Shown piece after piece: positions 33,596-42,350 of a stretch of DNA of 64,000 bases. Origin of the DNA: CAZYBG01 sp964645155. Lineage in GTDB: Bacteria; Pseudomonadota; Alphaproteobacteria; Rhodobacterales; Rhodobacteraceae. The notes under the pieces were generated by a model that did no database searches, had not been told where the DNA came from, and worked only from the letters and a program-made list of their open reading frames with translations. The number at the start of each line of letters is the position of its first letter. The stretch's first letter is position 1. Where the stretch lies: assembly GCA_964645155.1 (NCBI GenBank), contig CAZYBG010000003.1:1-64000 (forward strand). Direction: 5' to 3'. The position numbers were made by a program, and so were the translations under genes.

Positions 33596-33996
33596 CCGAT
33601 CCCGAAATCCAGCCGGCCGGCCGCGGCATCGCAGACCTCCTCGGCGACGCCACGCAGCACCTGTCGACACTCGTCCGGAAGGAGTTCGACCTGCTGCGCG
33701 CCGAGATGTCGGAGAAGGCCGGGGAACTCTCCAGCTCTGCGATGATGCTGGGCGTCGGCGCCATCATGGCGCTGGTGGCGCTCAACGTCCTCGCGATCGC
33801 GGCGGTGATCGGCCTGACCGAAAGCGGCCTCGAGCCGGGCTGGGCGGCGCTGATCGTGGGCGGCGCGGTCGCGCTCCTGGCGGTCGTGCTGATCGGCATC
33901 GGCATGTCGGGGCTGAAGGCGAAGAACCTGGTGCCAAGGCGCACCGCACGGTCGCTGGAAAAAGACGCGACCACCATCGGGAGAGCAGCACGATGA
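33592..33996 (+). CDS. DUF1469/holin-III-like membrane protein
   Basis: This 134-residue protein has the pattern of the phage-holin superfamily III/DUF1469 (YqjE-like): an amphipathic N-terminal stretch (LLGDATQHLSTLVRKEFDLL) followed by two membrane helices (MMLGVGAIMALVALNVLAIA, WAALIVGGAVALLAVVLIGI). No lysis genes are near, so it is not a prophage holin but a stress-linked inner-membrane protein. It overlaps both operon neighbours by ATGA. Confidence 0.8.
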   Translation: MTDPEIQPAGRGIADLLGDATQHLSTLVRKEFDLLRAEMSEKAGELSSSAMMLGVGAIMALVALNVLAIAAVIGLTESGLEPGWAALIVGGAVALLAVVLIGIGMSGLKAKNLVPRRTARSLEKDATTIGRAAR

Positions 33997-35078
33997 CTGA
34001 CGAACGCAGCAGCGCCGAGATCGAACGCGAGATCGAGGCCGAACGTGGCGCCCTGGCCGGAACGCTCCGCGACATCCGCGAGAGCGTTTCGGTGGAAGCG
34101 GCGGTCCAGCGGATCGCCGAGAGCCTGCGCAGCAACAGCGGCGAGATCGCCGGGGCGGTGGGCCGCCAGGTGCGGGCCAACCCGCTCGGCGTCGCGCTCA
34201 CGGGCATCGGGCTCGCATGGCTGATGATGGGGCCTCACACCCCGGATGCCGGCCGCGGAATGTCGGCGTCGGGCCGGCGCTTTGACGATGACGACGATGA
34301 CGACTGGGCCGTCGGCCGCTCGGACGTGGCCGACCGGGGCGCCTACCGGCCTTCGCCCGGCCTTGGCTTCGAAGACAGCATGTATGCCGGCGAAGAGCTG
34401 GGCGGCATGGATGCCGGGGCCCGGGACGGCGACGAGGCCGACCAGGGCAACGGCAGCACCGGGGCCGGCTGGACCGGGTCGGGCGCCGGCAGCGCCGCCC
34501 GGCGTCTGCGCTCGCGCAGCGCCGATCTGCGCAGCCGCATGCAGCACGGTCTCGAGGACCTCTCGGGCGCGGCGCGCGAGCGGGTGCTCGCCGCGCGGCG
34601 GGCGGCCGTCCATGCCCGGCAGCGGGCCGAAAGCATCGCGCGCCGCGGCACCCGGCGGGCGGCCGGCTTCTACCACGAGGCGCCGCTGGTATCGGGCGCG
34701 GTCGCGATGGCAGTCGGCGCGGCGGTCGGCGCGCTTCTGCCCCGGACGCGAACCGAGGACGACCTGATGGGCGCCGAGTCGGACCGGTTGATGGACGAGG
34801 CCCGGCGCATCTACGACGAGGAGAAGTCGCGGCTGGCGGATGCGGGTCGGGCCGTCGTCGAGACCGGGCGCGAAGCCGCGGGCGAGATCGCCGACGCGGC
34901 CGGCAAGGCGCTGACATCGGCCGGCCAGCGGATGGACGATCGCGAGCCGGGGCAGACCGGCAGCGATGATGGAACAGATGGAAGCGGGATGGACCGTCCG
35001 CCGCCGGACGAGCCCGATCGCGACCTGCCGGGCACGATGCCTCCGATGCGCGGACCTTCGGGGCGCAGCATCGGCTGA
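33993..35078 (+). CDS. DUF3618-containing envelope protein
   Basis: This 361-residue protein begins with a DUF3618 domain (SSAEIEREIEAERGALAGTL, IRESVSVEAAVQRIA) and a first hydrophobic segment (GVALTGIGLAWLMM). A disordered, acidic middle with seven consecutive Asp residues follows, then an Arg-rich helical stretch, a second hydrophobic segment (SGAVAMAVGAAVGALLP) and a Pro/Asp-rich tail. With the two upstream genes it forms the YqjD/YqjE/YqjK-like trio seen in alphaproteobacterial stress regulons. A strong terminator-like hairpin follows. Exact function unknown. Confidence 0.8.
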   Translation: MTDERSSAEIEREIEAERGALAGTLRDIRESVSVEAAVQRIAESLRSNSGEIAGAVGRQVRANPLGVALTGIGLAWLMMGPHTPDAGRGMSASGRRFDDDDDDDWAVGRSDVADRGAYRPSPGLGFEDSMYAGEELGGMDAGARDGDEADQGNGSTGAGWTGSGAGSAARRLRSRSADLRSRMQHGLEDLSGAARERVLAARRAAVHARQRAESIARRGTRRAAGFYHEAPLVSGAVAMAVGAAVGALLPRTRTEDDLMGAESDRLMDEARRIYDEEKSRLADAGRAVVETGREAAGEIADAAGKALTSAGQRMDDREPGQTGSDDGTDGSGMDRPPPDEPDRDLPGTMPPMRGPSGRSIG

Positions 35079-35119
35079 CCGGCGCCCGGCGCAGGCACGG
35101 ACGACGACGTGAAGCAACG

Positions 35120-35147
35120 AACGCCTCCGGCCCCGGCCGGAGGCGTT
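35120..35147. terminator. Rho-independent-type terminator hairpin
   Basis: A perfect inverted repeat with 13-bp arms (AACGCCTCCGGCC and its complement, 2-base loop) lies between the DUF3618 stop and the convergent VOC gene, followed by CTTCC. It can terminate transcription from both sides. Confidence 0.75.
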
Positions 35148-35172
35148 CTTCCGTCGAAGCAATGCCGCAGGG

Positions 35173-35574
35173 TCAGCGCTCCTCGGGCTCCAGTTCGGGT
35201 CCCAGCACGACCGCCTCGATCCGGTTGCCCTCGGGGTCGCGGACGAAGGCGGCATAGTAGTCGGACCCGTATTCGGGCCTGAGGCCGGGCGCCCCGTCAT
35301 CGGCGCCCCCGGCGCCCAGCGCCGCGTCGTGGAACGCGCGGACCGCTGCCCGCGAAGGCGCGCGAAACGCATGGTGCGTCTGCGACGGCGCGTTGGGAAC
35401 GTCGACGGCGCTGATCAGGGTGAAGTCGTCGCGGCCGTCGCGCTGGAAGCTCGCGGTGCGGCCATTGGCCTCGCCCGGCACGATCCCGAGCGGCCGGAAC
35501 GCGGCCTCGTAGAAGCGCCGGGCGCGGTCGAGGTCCGTCACCGCGAGCGTCACATGGTCGATCATCGAAGTCAT
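35173..35574 (-). CDS. VOC-family (glyoxalase/bleomycin-resistance-like) protein
   Basis: This 133-residue protein has the VOC fold: MIDHVTLAVTDLDRARRFYE with metal His at the start, SQTHHAFRAPSRAAVRAFHD in the middle and AFVRDPEGNRIEAVV with the metal Glu at the end. Length is typical of single-module members. It lies alone between convergent and divergent genes. It may act on a small thiol conjugate or a reactive aldehyde, but the substrate is unknown. Confidence 0.85.
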   Translation of the reverse strand: MTSMIDHVTLAVTDLDRARRFYEAAFRPLGIVPGEANGRTASFQRDGRDDFTLISAVDVPNAPSQTHHAFRAPSRAAVRAFHDAALGAGGADDGAPGLRPEYGSDYYAAFVRDPEGNRIEAVVLGPELEPEER

Positions 35575-35754
35575 GGCAGGGTTCCCTTCCTGGCGTCGGG
35601 CAGGGGCGCGCCCGGGCCCCTCTCTGCGGCCGTCGCGGGCTTGGTTCGATCCGGGCCTGTCTCAACCGGCGAGGCGGGCAGACGTTCCCGAGCGGCCCTC
35701 GGCGCGCGGCCGGGCGCGACCCCGGCTTCCGCCCGGCGGGATGGGCCGCAAGGG

Positions 35755-35779
35755 GGAACATGTGCCGCCCTGCCCGGTT
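35755..35779 (+). promoter_or_regulatory. EcfG-type promoter candidate for Mn catalase
   Basis: GGAAC (35755-35759), 16 bp, then GGTT (35776-35779), 32 bp before the catalase ATG at 35812. Confidence 0.6.
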
Positions 35780-35811
35780 GCAGGGCCTCCCGGCAAGACA
35801 GAGGAGCCGAC

Positions 35812-36648
35812 ATGTTCCACCATTCTTCGAAACTTCAGTACGAGGTGCGGGTCGACCGCCCGAACCCCGTCTTCGCCAAGTGCCTCCAGCAGGCCATCGG
35901 CGGGATCGAGGGCGAGATCCGCGTGGCCATGCAGTACTTCTTCCAGGCGATGGGCGCGCACGGCGACGCCCGGTACCGCGACATGCTGATGATGACCGCG
36001 ACCGAAGAACTGTCGCATATCGAGTTCCTCGGCCACGCCGTTGCACTGAACCTCGACGGTGCGCCGGTGTCGATGCAGGACGAGGCCGCGCAGGACCCCG
36101 TCGTTCATGCGATCCTCGGCGGCATGAACCCGCGGCATCTCCTGTCCGCCGGCCTCGCGGCGATGCCGGTCAACGCGAACGGGGTGCCGTTCGACATGAG
36201 CCATGTCTATGCCACCGGCAACATCGGTGCCGACATGCTGGCCAACGCCACCGCCGAGGCCGGTGGCCGCGTCCTCGCCAGCCGGCTCTACAACATGACT
36301 GACGATGCCGGCATGAAGGACATGCTGTCGTTCCTGATCGCGCGCGACACGATGCACCAGCAGCAATGGCTCGCCGTGCTGGAGGAGCTGGGCGGTTGGC
36401 AGGCGCAGCTGCCGATCCCGAACGCGACGCCGCCCGAGCACGAGGCGACCGAGCACAGCTACTACTTCCTGAACACCTCGCTCGACGCGCCGACGCCCGA
36501 GGGCCGCTGGACCTCGGGGCCGTCGCTCGACGGGCGGGCGGAGTTCTCGGTGCGCGAGCGGGTGGAACCGCTGGGGCAGCAGGCGAGCCTCGGCCACGCC
36601 CGGCCGCAATCCGGGGCGCAACGCGAGCAGATCGGAAAGGGAGCATGA
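35812..36648 (+). CDS. Manganese (non-heme) catalase
   Basis: This 278-residue ferritin-like enzyme dismutates hydrogen peroxide at a di-manganese centre. The metal ligands lie in GGIEGEIRVAMQYFFQ, TATEELSHIEFLGHAVAL, NATAEAGGRVLASRLYN and ARDTMHQQQWLAVLEEL. The C-terminal NATPPEHEATEHSYYFLN is the family tail. GAGGAG precedes the ATG, and an EcfG-type promoter lies 32 bp upstream. Its stop overlaps a small DUF2934 gene (ATGA). It is a common general-stress protein in alphaproteobacteria. Confidence 0.93.
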   Translation: MFHHSSKLQYEVRVDRPNPVFAKCLQQAIGGIEGEIRVAMQYFFQAMGAHGDARYRDMLMMTATEELSHIEFLGHAVALNLDGAPVSMQDEAAQDPVVHAILGGMNPRHLLSAGLAAMPVNANGVPFDMSHVYATGNIGADMLANATAEAGGRVLASRLYNMTDDAGMKDMLSFLIARDTMHQQQWLAVLEELGGWQAQLPIPNATPPEHEATEHSYYFLNTSLDAPTPEGRWTSGPSLDGRAEFSVRERVEPLGQQASLGHARPQSGAQREQIGKGA

Positions 36649-36875
36649 AGATGGACGAGATCGACCGCGAGGAGCATGTCCGCCGGCGCGCCTATCAACT
36701 CTGGGAGCAGGAGGGCCGGCCCGAAGGCCGCGACACCGCGCACTGGAGCCAGGCCGAGGCCGAACTCGAGGTCGCGCCGGTGCGCGGCGACGGTGTCGCC
36801 GGCGATGGCGCGGACAACTCTGGCACCCGCCCGTCGCGGGCGCCAGCGCGGAACGCGCGTCGGGCCGAAGCCTGA
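36645..36875 (+). CDS. DUF2934 small protein
   Basis: This 76-residue protein starts MKMDEIDREEHVRRRAYQLW and continues EQEGRPEGRDTAHWSQAEAE, the DUF2934 signature. Its function is unknown. The start overlaps the catalase stop, so the two are cotranscribed. Small DUF2934 proteins are often found with catalases and other stress proteins. Confidence 0.8.
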   Translation: MKMDEIDREEHVRRRAYQLWEQEGRPEGRDTAHWSQAEAELEVAPVRGDGVAGDGADNSGTRPSRAPARNARRAEA

Positions 36876-37013
36876 AAGCGCCACCGCCTGCCCCGAAGCA
36901 CATGCAGGCAGGGCAGGCGACCGGCCGTCGGGCGCAACCGGACCGCTGGCCCCCGGGACAATCCCGGGATCATCCGGTGGGCATGGCCGCGCCGCTGCGC
37001 CGGACGCGCGACC

Positions 37014-38009
37014 TCATTCGGCCGCGGTCGGCGCGGCGCGGTCCGGCGGCCCGTCGCGGTAGAGCGCGAACCAGGCCGCCGTTTCGGCCAGGCCACGGTC
37101 GAGCGGCACGAGGGGCTGCCAGCCGAGGCAGTGCCGCGCCCGCGAGATATCGGGCCGCCGGCGCCGGGGGTCGTCGGCCGGCAGCGGCCGGAACAGGATT
37201 TCGGACCGTGTCGGGATCATGCGCTGCACCATCCGCGCCAGGTCGAGAACGGTCACCTCGACCGGGTTGCCGAGATTGACCGGTCCGGGCGGGCGCTCCT
37301 CCACCTCCATGAGGGCGAGGAGCCCGCGCACCAGGTCGGAAACATAGCAGAACGACCGCGTCTGCCGCCCGTCGCCGTAGACGGTGAGAGGCCGGCCATC
37401 CAGCGCCTGCACGATCAGGTTCGAGACGATGCGCCCGTCGTCCGGCCGCATCCTGGGCCCGTAGGTGTTGAAGATCCGCGCCACCCGGACATCGACATTG
37501 CCGGCGCGCAGGTAGTCGAAGCACAGCGTCTCGGCCGCGCGCTTGCCTTCGTCGTAACAGGCCCGTGTCCCGATCGGGTTGACATGGCCCCAGTAGTCCT
37601 CTGCCTGCGGATGCTGCTCGGGGTCGCCGTAGACCTCGCTCGTCGAGGCCTGCACGTACCGTGCGCCGTGCCGCCCGGCGAGTTCCAGGAGCCGCCCGGT
37701 TCCCACCACGTTGGTCATCATCGTGCGGATCGGCTCGGCCTGATAGTGCGGCGGGGAGGCCGGCGAGGCGAGGTTGTAGAGAAAGTCGATCCGCTCGGCC
37801 GGAAGGGCGTCGGTCGCGACATCAGCGCGCCAGAGGCGGAAGTTCCGGTCGTTCCGGAGCGGCCCGACATTGGCGGGGCGGCCGGTCTGGAAGCTGTCGA
37901 CGCAGATCACGCGATGGCCGCGGGCGAGGAGCGCATCGCACAGATGCGATCCGACAAAGCCCGCACCGCCCGCGACGAGGGCGGTCTTCGGGAAGGACGC
38001 GACATTCAT
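37014..38009 (-). CDS. UDP-glucuronate decarboxylase (UDP-xylose synthase type), NAD-dependent SDR
   Basis: This 331-residue extended SDR has TALVAGGAGFVGSHLCDALL (NAD fold), LYNLASPASPPHYQ, TSEVYGDPEQHPQAEDYWGH and VNPIGTRACYDEGKRAAETL with the catalytic Tyr-x3-Lys, and RIFNTYGPRMRPDDGRIVSN. This pattern is specific to UDP-glucuronate decarboxylase, which makes UDP-xylose. It is the last gene of a seven-gene minus operon with glycosyltransferases and two other epimerases. UDP-xylose would be a donor for the polysaccharide or surface glycan made here. Confidence 0.9.
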   Translation of the reverse strand: MNVASFPKTALVAGGAGFVGSHLCDALLARGHRVICVDSFQTGRPANVGPLRNDRNFRLWRADVATDALPAERIDFLYNLASPASPPHYQAEPIRTMMTNVVGTGRLLELAGRHGARYVQASTSEVYGDPEQHPQAEDYWGHVNPIGTRACYDEGKRAAETLCFDYLRAGNVDVRVARIFNTYGPRMRPDDGRIVSNLIVQALDGRPLTVYGDGRQTRSFCYVSDLVRGLLALMEVEERPPGPVNLGNPVEVTVLDLARMVQRMIPTRSEILFRPLPADDPRRRRPDISRARHCLGWQPLVPLDRGLAETAAWFALYRDGPPDRAAPTAAE

Positions 38010-39088
38010 GGTGTGACCTCCGTTGCAGTCGGGATACGGGCGAGCGCCACCGCAAGCTCCTCGGCACGCGCCGGTCCGGTATGTCGCGACAGAACGATGG
38101 CGCGCGCGCGGGCCGCCATGCGCCGGCGCTCCGCCTCGGGCATCGCAAGTGCGGCGACGACGTCGTCGCCGCTGTCGGCGATGGCGATCGCCTCGCCTTC
38201 CGGAAAGAGGTCAGCAAGTCCGTTCCAACGGTCCGACAGGACGGGCGTTCCGCAGGCTGCGGCCTCGAACAGCCGGACCGACGGCGCGTGCCCCGACCGG
38301 CGCATCGCCGCACGGGTCAGGTTCAGCGTGAAGCGCTGTCGGCCGTAGAAGGCGGCATGCTCGGCCGGCGGCAGATGCTCGATCCGCTCGACATTCGGCG
38401 GCCAGGCGATGCCTTCGGGATATTGCGCGCCGGCGACGACGAAGCGCGCCTGCGGCATCCGGCGCGCCGGATCGAGGAGCAGCGCCTCGAGCCCCGGCTG
38501 CCGGTCGGCACTGTAGGTGCCGAGGTAACCCAGATCCCACGACGGCACGAGCCCCTCCGGCCGGTAGAGATCGGGATCGACCGCGCAGAAGAGCGCCTCG
38601 GCGCGCCGCGCGCCGAGGCGCTCCAGCGTCTTCAGCGCGGCCCCGCCGGCGAACGAGAGGTAGAGGTCGAACGCGGCAAGCTGCCGCGGCAGGAGGTGGC
38701 TCGAGCCGCCGGCCGCGAGCTGTTCGAGCGTCACCGGCGTGTCGATGTCGTAGAACACCAGCCGCGCCGGGCGCTCCCGGATCAGCAGGTCGATCAGCGC
38801 CGCGCCCTCGGGCACGCAGGAGCCGACGATCACCGCGTCGGCCCGCCGCAGCCGGGGGCGGAAAGCGGCGAGCCCGCCCAAATCGTCGTAGAGCGCGAAG
38901 TCGCAGAAGTCCGGCCGCGGCAGGTCGCGGTGCGCGGCGTACCAGGGCTGGTCGCGCTCCAGGAACAGCACCCGGTGGCCCCCGGCGGCGAGGCCGCGCA
39001 GCAGCGCGCGCCAGGTCGTGGCATGGCCATTGCCCCACGACGACGAGAGCGACAGGCCGAAGACCACGATGTCGAGCGGGCGAGTCAT
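38006..39088 (-). CDS. CgeB-like glycosyltransferase
   Basis: This 360-residue protein resembles the CgeB/DUF3880 glycosyltransferases. It starts MTRPLDIVVFGLSLSSSWGN and has a C-terminal domain with RQRFTLNLTRAAMRRSGHAP, SVRLFEAAACGTPVLSDRW and GLADLFPEGEAIAIADSGDD. VRLFEAAACGTP marks the donor site. It overlaps both neighbours by ATGA. Three related proteins are encoded in a row here, suggesting successive sugar additions to one glycan. Confidence 0.8.
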   Translation of the reverse strand: MTRPLDIVVFGLSLSSSWGNGHATTWRALLRGLAAGGHRVLFLERDQPWYAAHRDLPRPDFCDFALYDDLGGLAAFRPRLRRADAVIVGSCVPEGAALIDLLIRERPARLVFYDIDTPVTLEQLAAGGSSHLLPRQLAAFDLYLSFAGGAALKTLERLGARRAEALFCAVDPDLYRPEGLVPSWDLGYLGTYSADRQPGLEALLLDPARRMPQARFVVAGAQYPEGIAWPPNVERIEHLPPAEHAAFYGRQRFTLNLTRAAMRRSGHAPSVRLFEAAACGTPVLSDRWNGLADLFPEGEAIAIADSGDDVVAALAMPEAERRRMAARARAIVLSRHTGPARAEELAVALARIPTATEVTP

Positions 39089-40164
39089 GCGGTCTCCCTC
39101 CGGGCAAGTATGCCGAGGCGCTCGACGACCTGTTCGGCGCGGTGGGCATAGGTGTGCTGGGCGAGCACCCGGGCGCGGGCCGCGGCGCCGATCCGCGCCG
39201 CCGCCTCGGCCGACAGGCCGGCGAGGATCTCGGCGACGTCCCGACCGTCGCGCGCGACGAGGATCTCGGCGCCCGGCTCGAGAAAGAGCGGGATCCCCTC
39301 CCAGGCGTCGGTGATCAGGCAGGCGCCGGCGCCCGCGGCCTCGAACACCCGGGTCGCGGGCGAGAAGCCGACCTCGGCCATGCTGTCGCGCGCCACGTTC
39401 AGGACCGCGCGGGGCGTGCAGTTGAAGGCGTTGTGGTCGGCCGTGCCGACATGGCCGAGCGCCAAGACATTGGCCGGCAGGCCCTCGCCCCAGCCGGACC
39501 CGCCGAGAAGGAACCGGTCGGCGGGCCTGAGGCGGGCCGGGCGGAGGAAGAACTCGGCCGCCCGCGCCTCGCGGTCCGGCAGCCGGTTCGCGAGGAACCC
39601 CAGATCGGCGGCGAACCGTGGGTTCGGGGCAACCGGGTGATGGGTGTCGGGGTCGAGCGCGTTGTAGACCGGGACGCAGTCGCGCGCGCCCAGGGCGCGG
39701 TAGCCGAGGACCACCGGCGCGCCGCCGCCATAGGTCAGGATCAGATCGAAGGCGGGAAGCTGCTGCCGGAGCGGATGCGCCGAATCGGCGCGCATCGCGG
39801 CCAGCGTCGCCGGCGCGTCGACATCCCACCAGAGCCGGAGCGCGTCGGGACGCGCCTGCGCCAGCACCGCCTCGCGCAGCCGGTCGTCCTCGAACCCGAT
39901 GCCGGAGGCCACGACGACGGCGTCGGCGGCCCCGGCGCAGGCCGCGGCCGAGGCAAGACCGGCCGACGTGCCGGGCCAGACGTTGACGCGGCACCAGTCG
40001 GGCATCGCGATGTCGCGGTGCTGCCGACGCTCCCACACGTCGGGCTCGTGGAAGGTGATCTCGAAGCCGCGCGCCGCGAGGGCCCGGAGCAGGCCGCGGT
40101 AGTAGGTGGCGGCGCCGTTCCAGTACGAGGACAGCAGGCTCGAGCCGTAGAACGCGAGCTTCAT
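39085..40164 (-). CDS. CgeB-like glycosyltransferase
   Basis: This 359-residue protein starts MKLAFYGSSLLSSYWNGAAT and has the donor motif TRVFEAAGAGACLITDAWEG with the tail ARVLAQHTYAHRAEQVVERL, as in the neighbouring CgeB-like genes. Sequence similarity between the three is modest, so they look like old duplicates with different specificity. ATGA overlaps tie it to both neighbours. Confidence 0.8.
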   Translation of the reverse strand: MKLAFYGSSLLSSYWNGAATYYRGLLRALAARGFEITFHEPDVWERRQHRDIAMPDWCRVNVWPGTSAGLASAAACAGAADAVVVASGIGFEDDRLREAVLAQARPDALRLWWDVDAPATLAAMRADSAHPLRQQLPAFDLILTYGGGAPVVLGYRALGARDCVPVYNALDPDTHHPVAPNPRFAADLGFLANRLPDREARAAEFFLRPARLRPADRFLLGGSGWGEGLPANVLALGHVGTADHNAFNCTPRAVLNVARDSMAEVGFSPATRVFEAAGAGACLITDAWEGIPLFLEPGAEILVARDGRDVAEILAGLSAEAAARIGAAARARVLAQHTYAHRAEQVVERLGILARRETA

Positions 40165-41270
40165 TCGGCGGCCTCCCGCACGCCGGCCCCGAGCAGGCGC
40201 AGGAGCCCGAGAAGCTGTTCGGCCCGGTGCCGGCAGGTATGGCGCGCGGCGATCGTCGCGAGACCGTTCGCGGCGAGCTCTCCGGCGAGCGACGGGTCGC
40301 CGAGCACGGCCGCAAGATGGCGCTCCATCGCGGCGCCGTCGCGGGCGATCAGGAAGTCCTTCTCAGGCCGGAACAGGCCCTCGACGTCGTCCCACGGCGC
40401 CGAGACCAGCGGTATCCCGCAGGCCAGCGCCTCGAAGACGCGGATCGTGGGGATGCCGGGCAGCGCCTCCACATAGGGCTGCCGCGGCACGTGGACGGTG
40501 ACGCGGTGGCGGGCAAATACCTCTGGCACGCAGGCATTGGCGACCCAGCCGCGATAGGCGATCCCGGCCCGGGCCAGCCGCTGCCGCACCGCATCGGGGT
40601 AGCGCACGCCGCACACCTCGGCGGCGAGACCGAGCCGGGCGACCGGGCCGGTCAGGTAGTCCTCCAGTTCCCGCGCCCGTTCGCCGTCGCCCCAGTTGCC
40701 GATCCAGACGAGATCGCCCTTGCGCGCGATGTCGGGGCGCGGGCGGAACAGCGTGTCGTCGGCCGCCTCGTGCCAGGTGAAGACCTGCCGGCCCCAGCCG
40801 GCGGCAAGGTAGCGCTCGCGCAGCGCCTCGCCGAACGCCAGCACGGCGTCATAGCCCGAAAGGTCGAGCCCGGCGATCTCGCGGTCGGCCGAGACGGCAC
40901 GATGATGGGTGTCGTGGAAGAGCAGGCGGAACCGCGCGCCCCGCGCCCGGCAGCGGCCGAGCCGGCGGACGATCGCCGGATCGGTCCATTCGTGGACGAC
41001 GACGACATCGGCCCCGGTGACGCGGTCGGCCACGTCTTCGGCGCCGTGGTGGAGTTCGGTCCGCAGGTCGGGAAACGCCCGGCCGAAGGCGACGAGCGCC
41101 GCGGCGCCGGCCTCGGCGATGAGGTTCCCGCGCGACCACGATGCGGCGGGTTCGATCGCGCGGCAGGTATGCCCCAGCGCCTGCAGCGCCCGCATGACGC
41201 CACGCTGGAAATGCGCGTTGCCGTGGTTCCAGTCAGAGACCAGCGAATGGGTGAGAAAGACGAACTGCAT
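40161..41270 (-). CDS. CgeB-like glycosyltransferase
   Basis: This 369-residue protein starts MQFVFLTHSLVSDWNHGNAH and carries GDLVWIGNWGDGERARELED, TVHVPRQPYVEALPGIPTIR and VFEALACGIPLVSAPWDDVE, then the RHTCRHRAEQLLGLL tail shared with the other two. It is the first of the three CgeB-like genes to be transcribed, 3 bp after the GT4 gene stop. It should be cytoplasmic and NDP-sugar dependent. Confidence 0.8.
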   Translation of the reverse strand: MQFVFLTHSLVSDWNHGNAHFQRGVMRALQALGHTCRAIEPAASWSRGNLIAEAGAAALVAFGRAFPDLRTELHHGAEDVADRVTGADVVVVHEWTDPAIVRRLGRCRARGARFRLLFHDTHHRAVSADREIAGLDLSGYDAVLAFGEALRERYLAAGWGRQVFTWHEAADDTLFRPRPDIARKGDLVWIGNWGDGERARELEDYLTGPVARLGLAAEVCGVRYPDAVRQRLARAGIAYRGWVANACVPEVFARHRVTVHVPRQPYVEALPGIPTIRVFEALACGIPLVSAPWDDVEGLFRPEKDFLIARDGAAMERHLAAVLGDPSLAGELAANGLATIAARHTCRHRAEQLLGLLRLLGAGVREAAE

Positions 41271-41273
41271 CGG

Positions 41274-42350
41274 CTATTCCGCCGCCTGCCGGACGGTGAG
41301 CCGCCGGTAGAGGGCCAGCATGTCGTCGGCCTGCCGCTCGGGCGCGAACCGAAGTGCCCGCGCCTGCGCCGCGGCGCCGCGGCGCGCCCGCTCCTCGGGG
41401 TCGTCGGCAAGCCGGTCGAGAAGCGCGGCGAGCGCCACGGGATCGCGCGGGTCGAAGAAGGCCGCCGCCCCCTCCCACAGCTCGCGATAGGTCGGGATGT
41501 CGCTCAGCACCAGCGGGCGGCCGAGCCGCGCAGCCTCGAGGGCGGCAAGGCCGAAGGGCTCGTAGAGCGAGGGCGACACAAAGATCGCGGCCTCGCGCAT
41601 GGCGGCGATCGCCGCGGCGTGCGGAACCGGCCCGAGAGCGCGTGCGGGGGCGGGGTGCAGGCGCTGGCCGTCATACGCTTCGGTGGCGCCCACGAGAGTG
41701 ACCGGCACGCGGGAGAGCCGCGCCGCGGCGACGAGGACCGCGCCGTTCTTGCCGCGGTCCCACCACCGGCCGCAGGCGATGGCGCCGCGGCCGCCGCCGG
41801 GAGCGCCCGTCTCCACCCGGCTCGTGTTCGCGACCGCCGCCACGTCGGCAAGGCCGTAGACCTCGGCGGTCTCGCGGGCGTGGGCGCGGCTCGGCGCCAC
41901 CACCGCGGCCGCCCGCGCCAGGCCGCGGCGCGCCAGGGCCTCGTGCCAGGCGAAGCCGGCCGGTGCCGGCCGGCCCTCGACCGCACGGAACCAGGTCCCG
42001 AGGCACGAATGGCAGACCGCCACGATCGGCTTGCCGATCGCCAGGTCGGCCGCCTGCGTCGGCAGGTTGACCTGGACGAGATCGGGGCGGTGCATCCTGA
42101 CGAGCAGCGCCAGCCAGCGTCCGACGCCGGCAAGATCGCCCGGACGGCGCGCGCGCCAGTCCAGCGGCAGATCGCCCCAGACCAGCATCCCGGCGGCCGC
42201 GGCCTCGGCGACCTGGGCGCCCGACGGGCGGGGGCCGAGGCCGGCGAAGACGATCCGGCAGCCACGATCGGCCAGTGCCCCGCCGAGATCTATCGCGTAG
42301 CGCCAGATCCCACCGACCGCATCGACGGTCATCAGCACCGCCGTGCTCAT
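41274..42350 (-). CDS. Glycosyltransferase family 4
   Basis: This 358-residue GT4 enzyme starts MSTAVLMTVDAVGGIWRYAI and has VAVCHSCLGTWFRAVEG, the donor domain ACGRWWDRGKNGAVLVAAAR, and SPSLYEPFGLAALEAARLGR with the E-x7-E motif. Its start overlaps the stop of the glycosidase-epimerase fusion as ATGA. The acceptor is unknown; the operon context implies an exopolysaccharide or surface glycan. Confidence 0.87.
   Translation of the reverse strand: MSTAVLMTVDAVGGIWRYAIDLGGALADRGCRIVFAGLGPRPSGAQVAEAAAAGMLVWGDLPLDWRARRPGDLAGVGRWLALLVRMHRPDLVQVNLPTQAADLAIGKPIVAVCHSCLGTWFRAVEGRPAPAGFAWHEALARRGLARAAAVVAPSRAHARETAEVYGLADVAAVANTSRVETGAPGGGRGAIACGRWWDRGKNGAVLVAAARLSRVPVTLVGATEAYDGQRLHPAPARALGPVPHAAAIAAMREAAIFVSPSLYEPFGLAALEAARLGRPLVLSDIPTYRELWEGAAAFFDPRDPVALAALLDRLADDPEERARRGAAAQARALRFAPERQADDMLALYRRLTVRQAAE

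Noticed and set aside
33592..33996. Holin-like gene as evidence of a prophage
   Set aside because: No lysozyme, structural or integrase genes nearby; the protein belongs to a stress operon.
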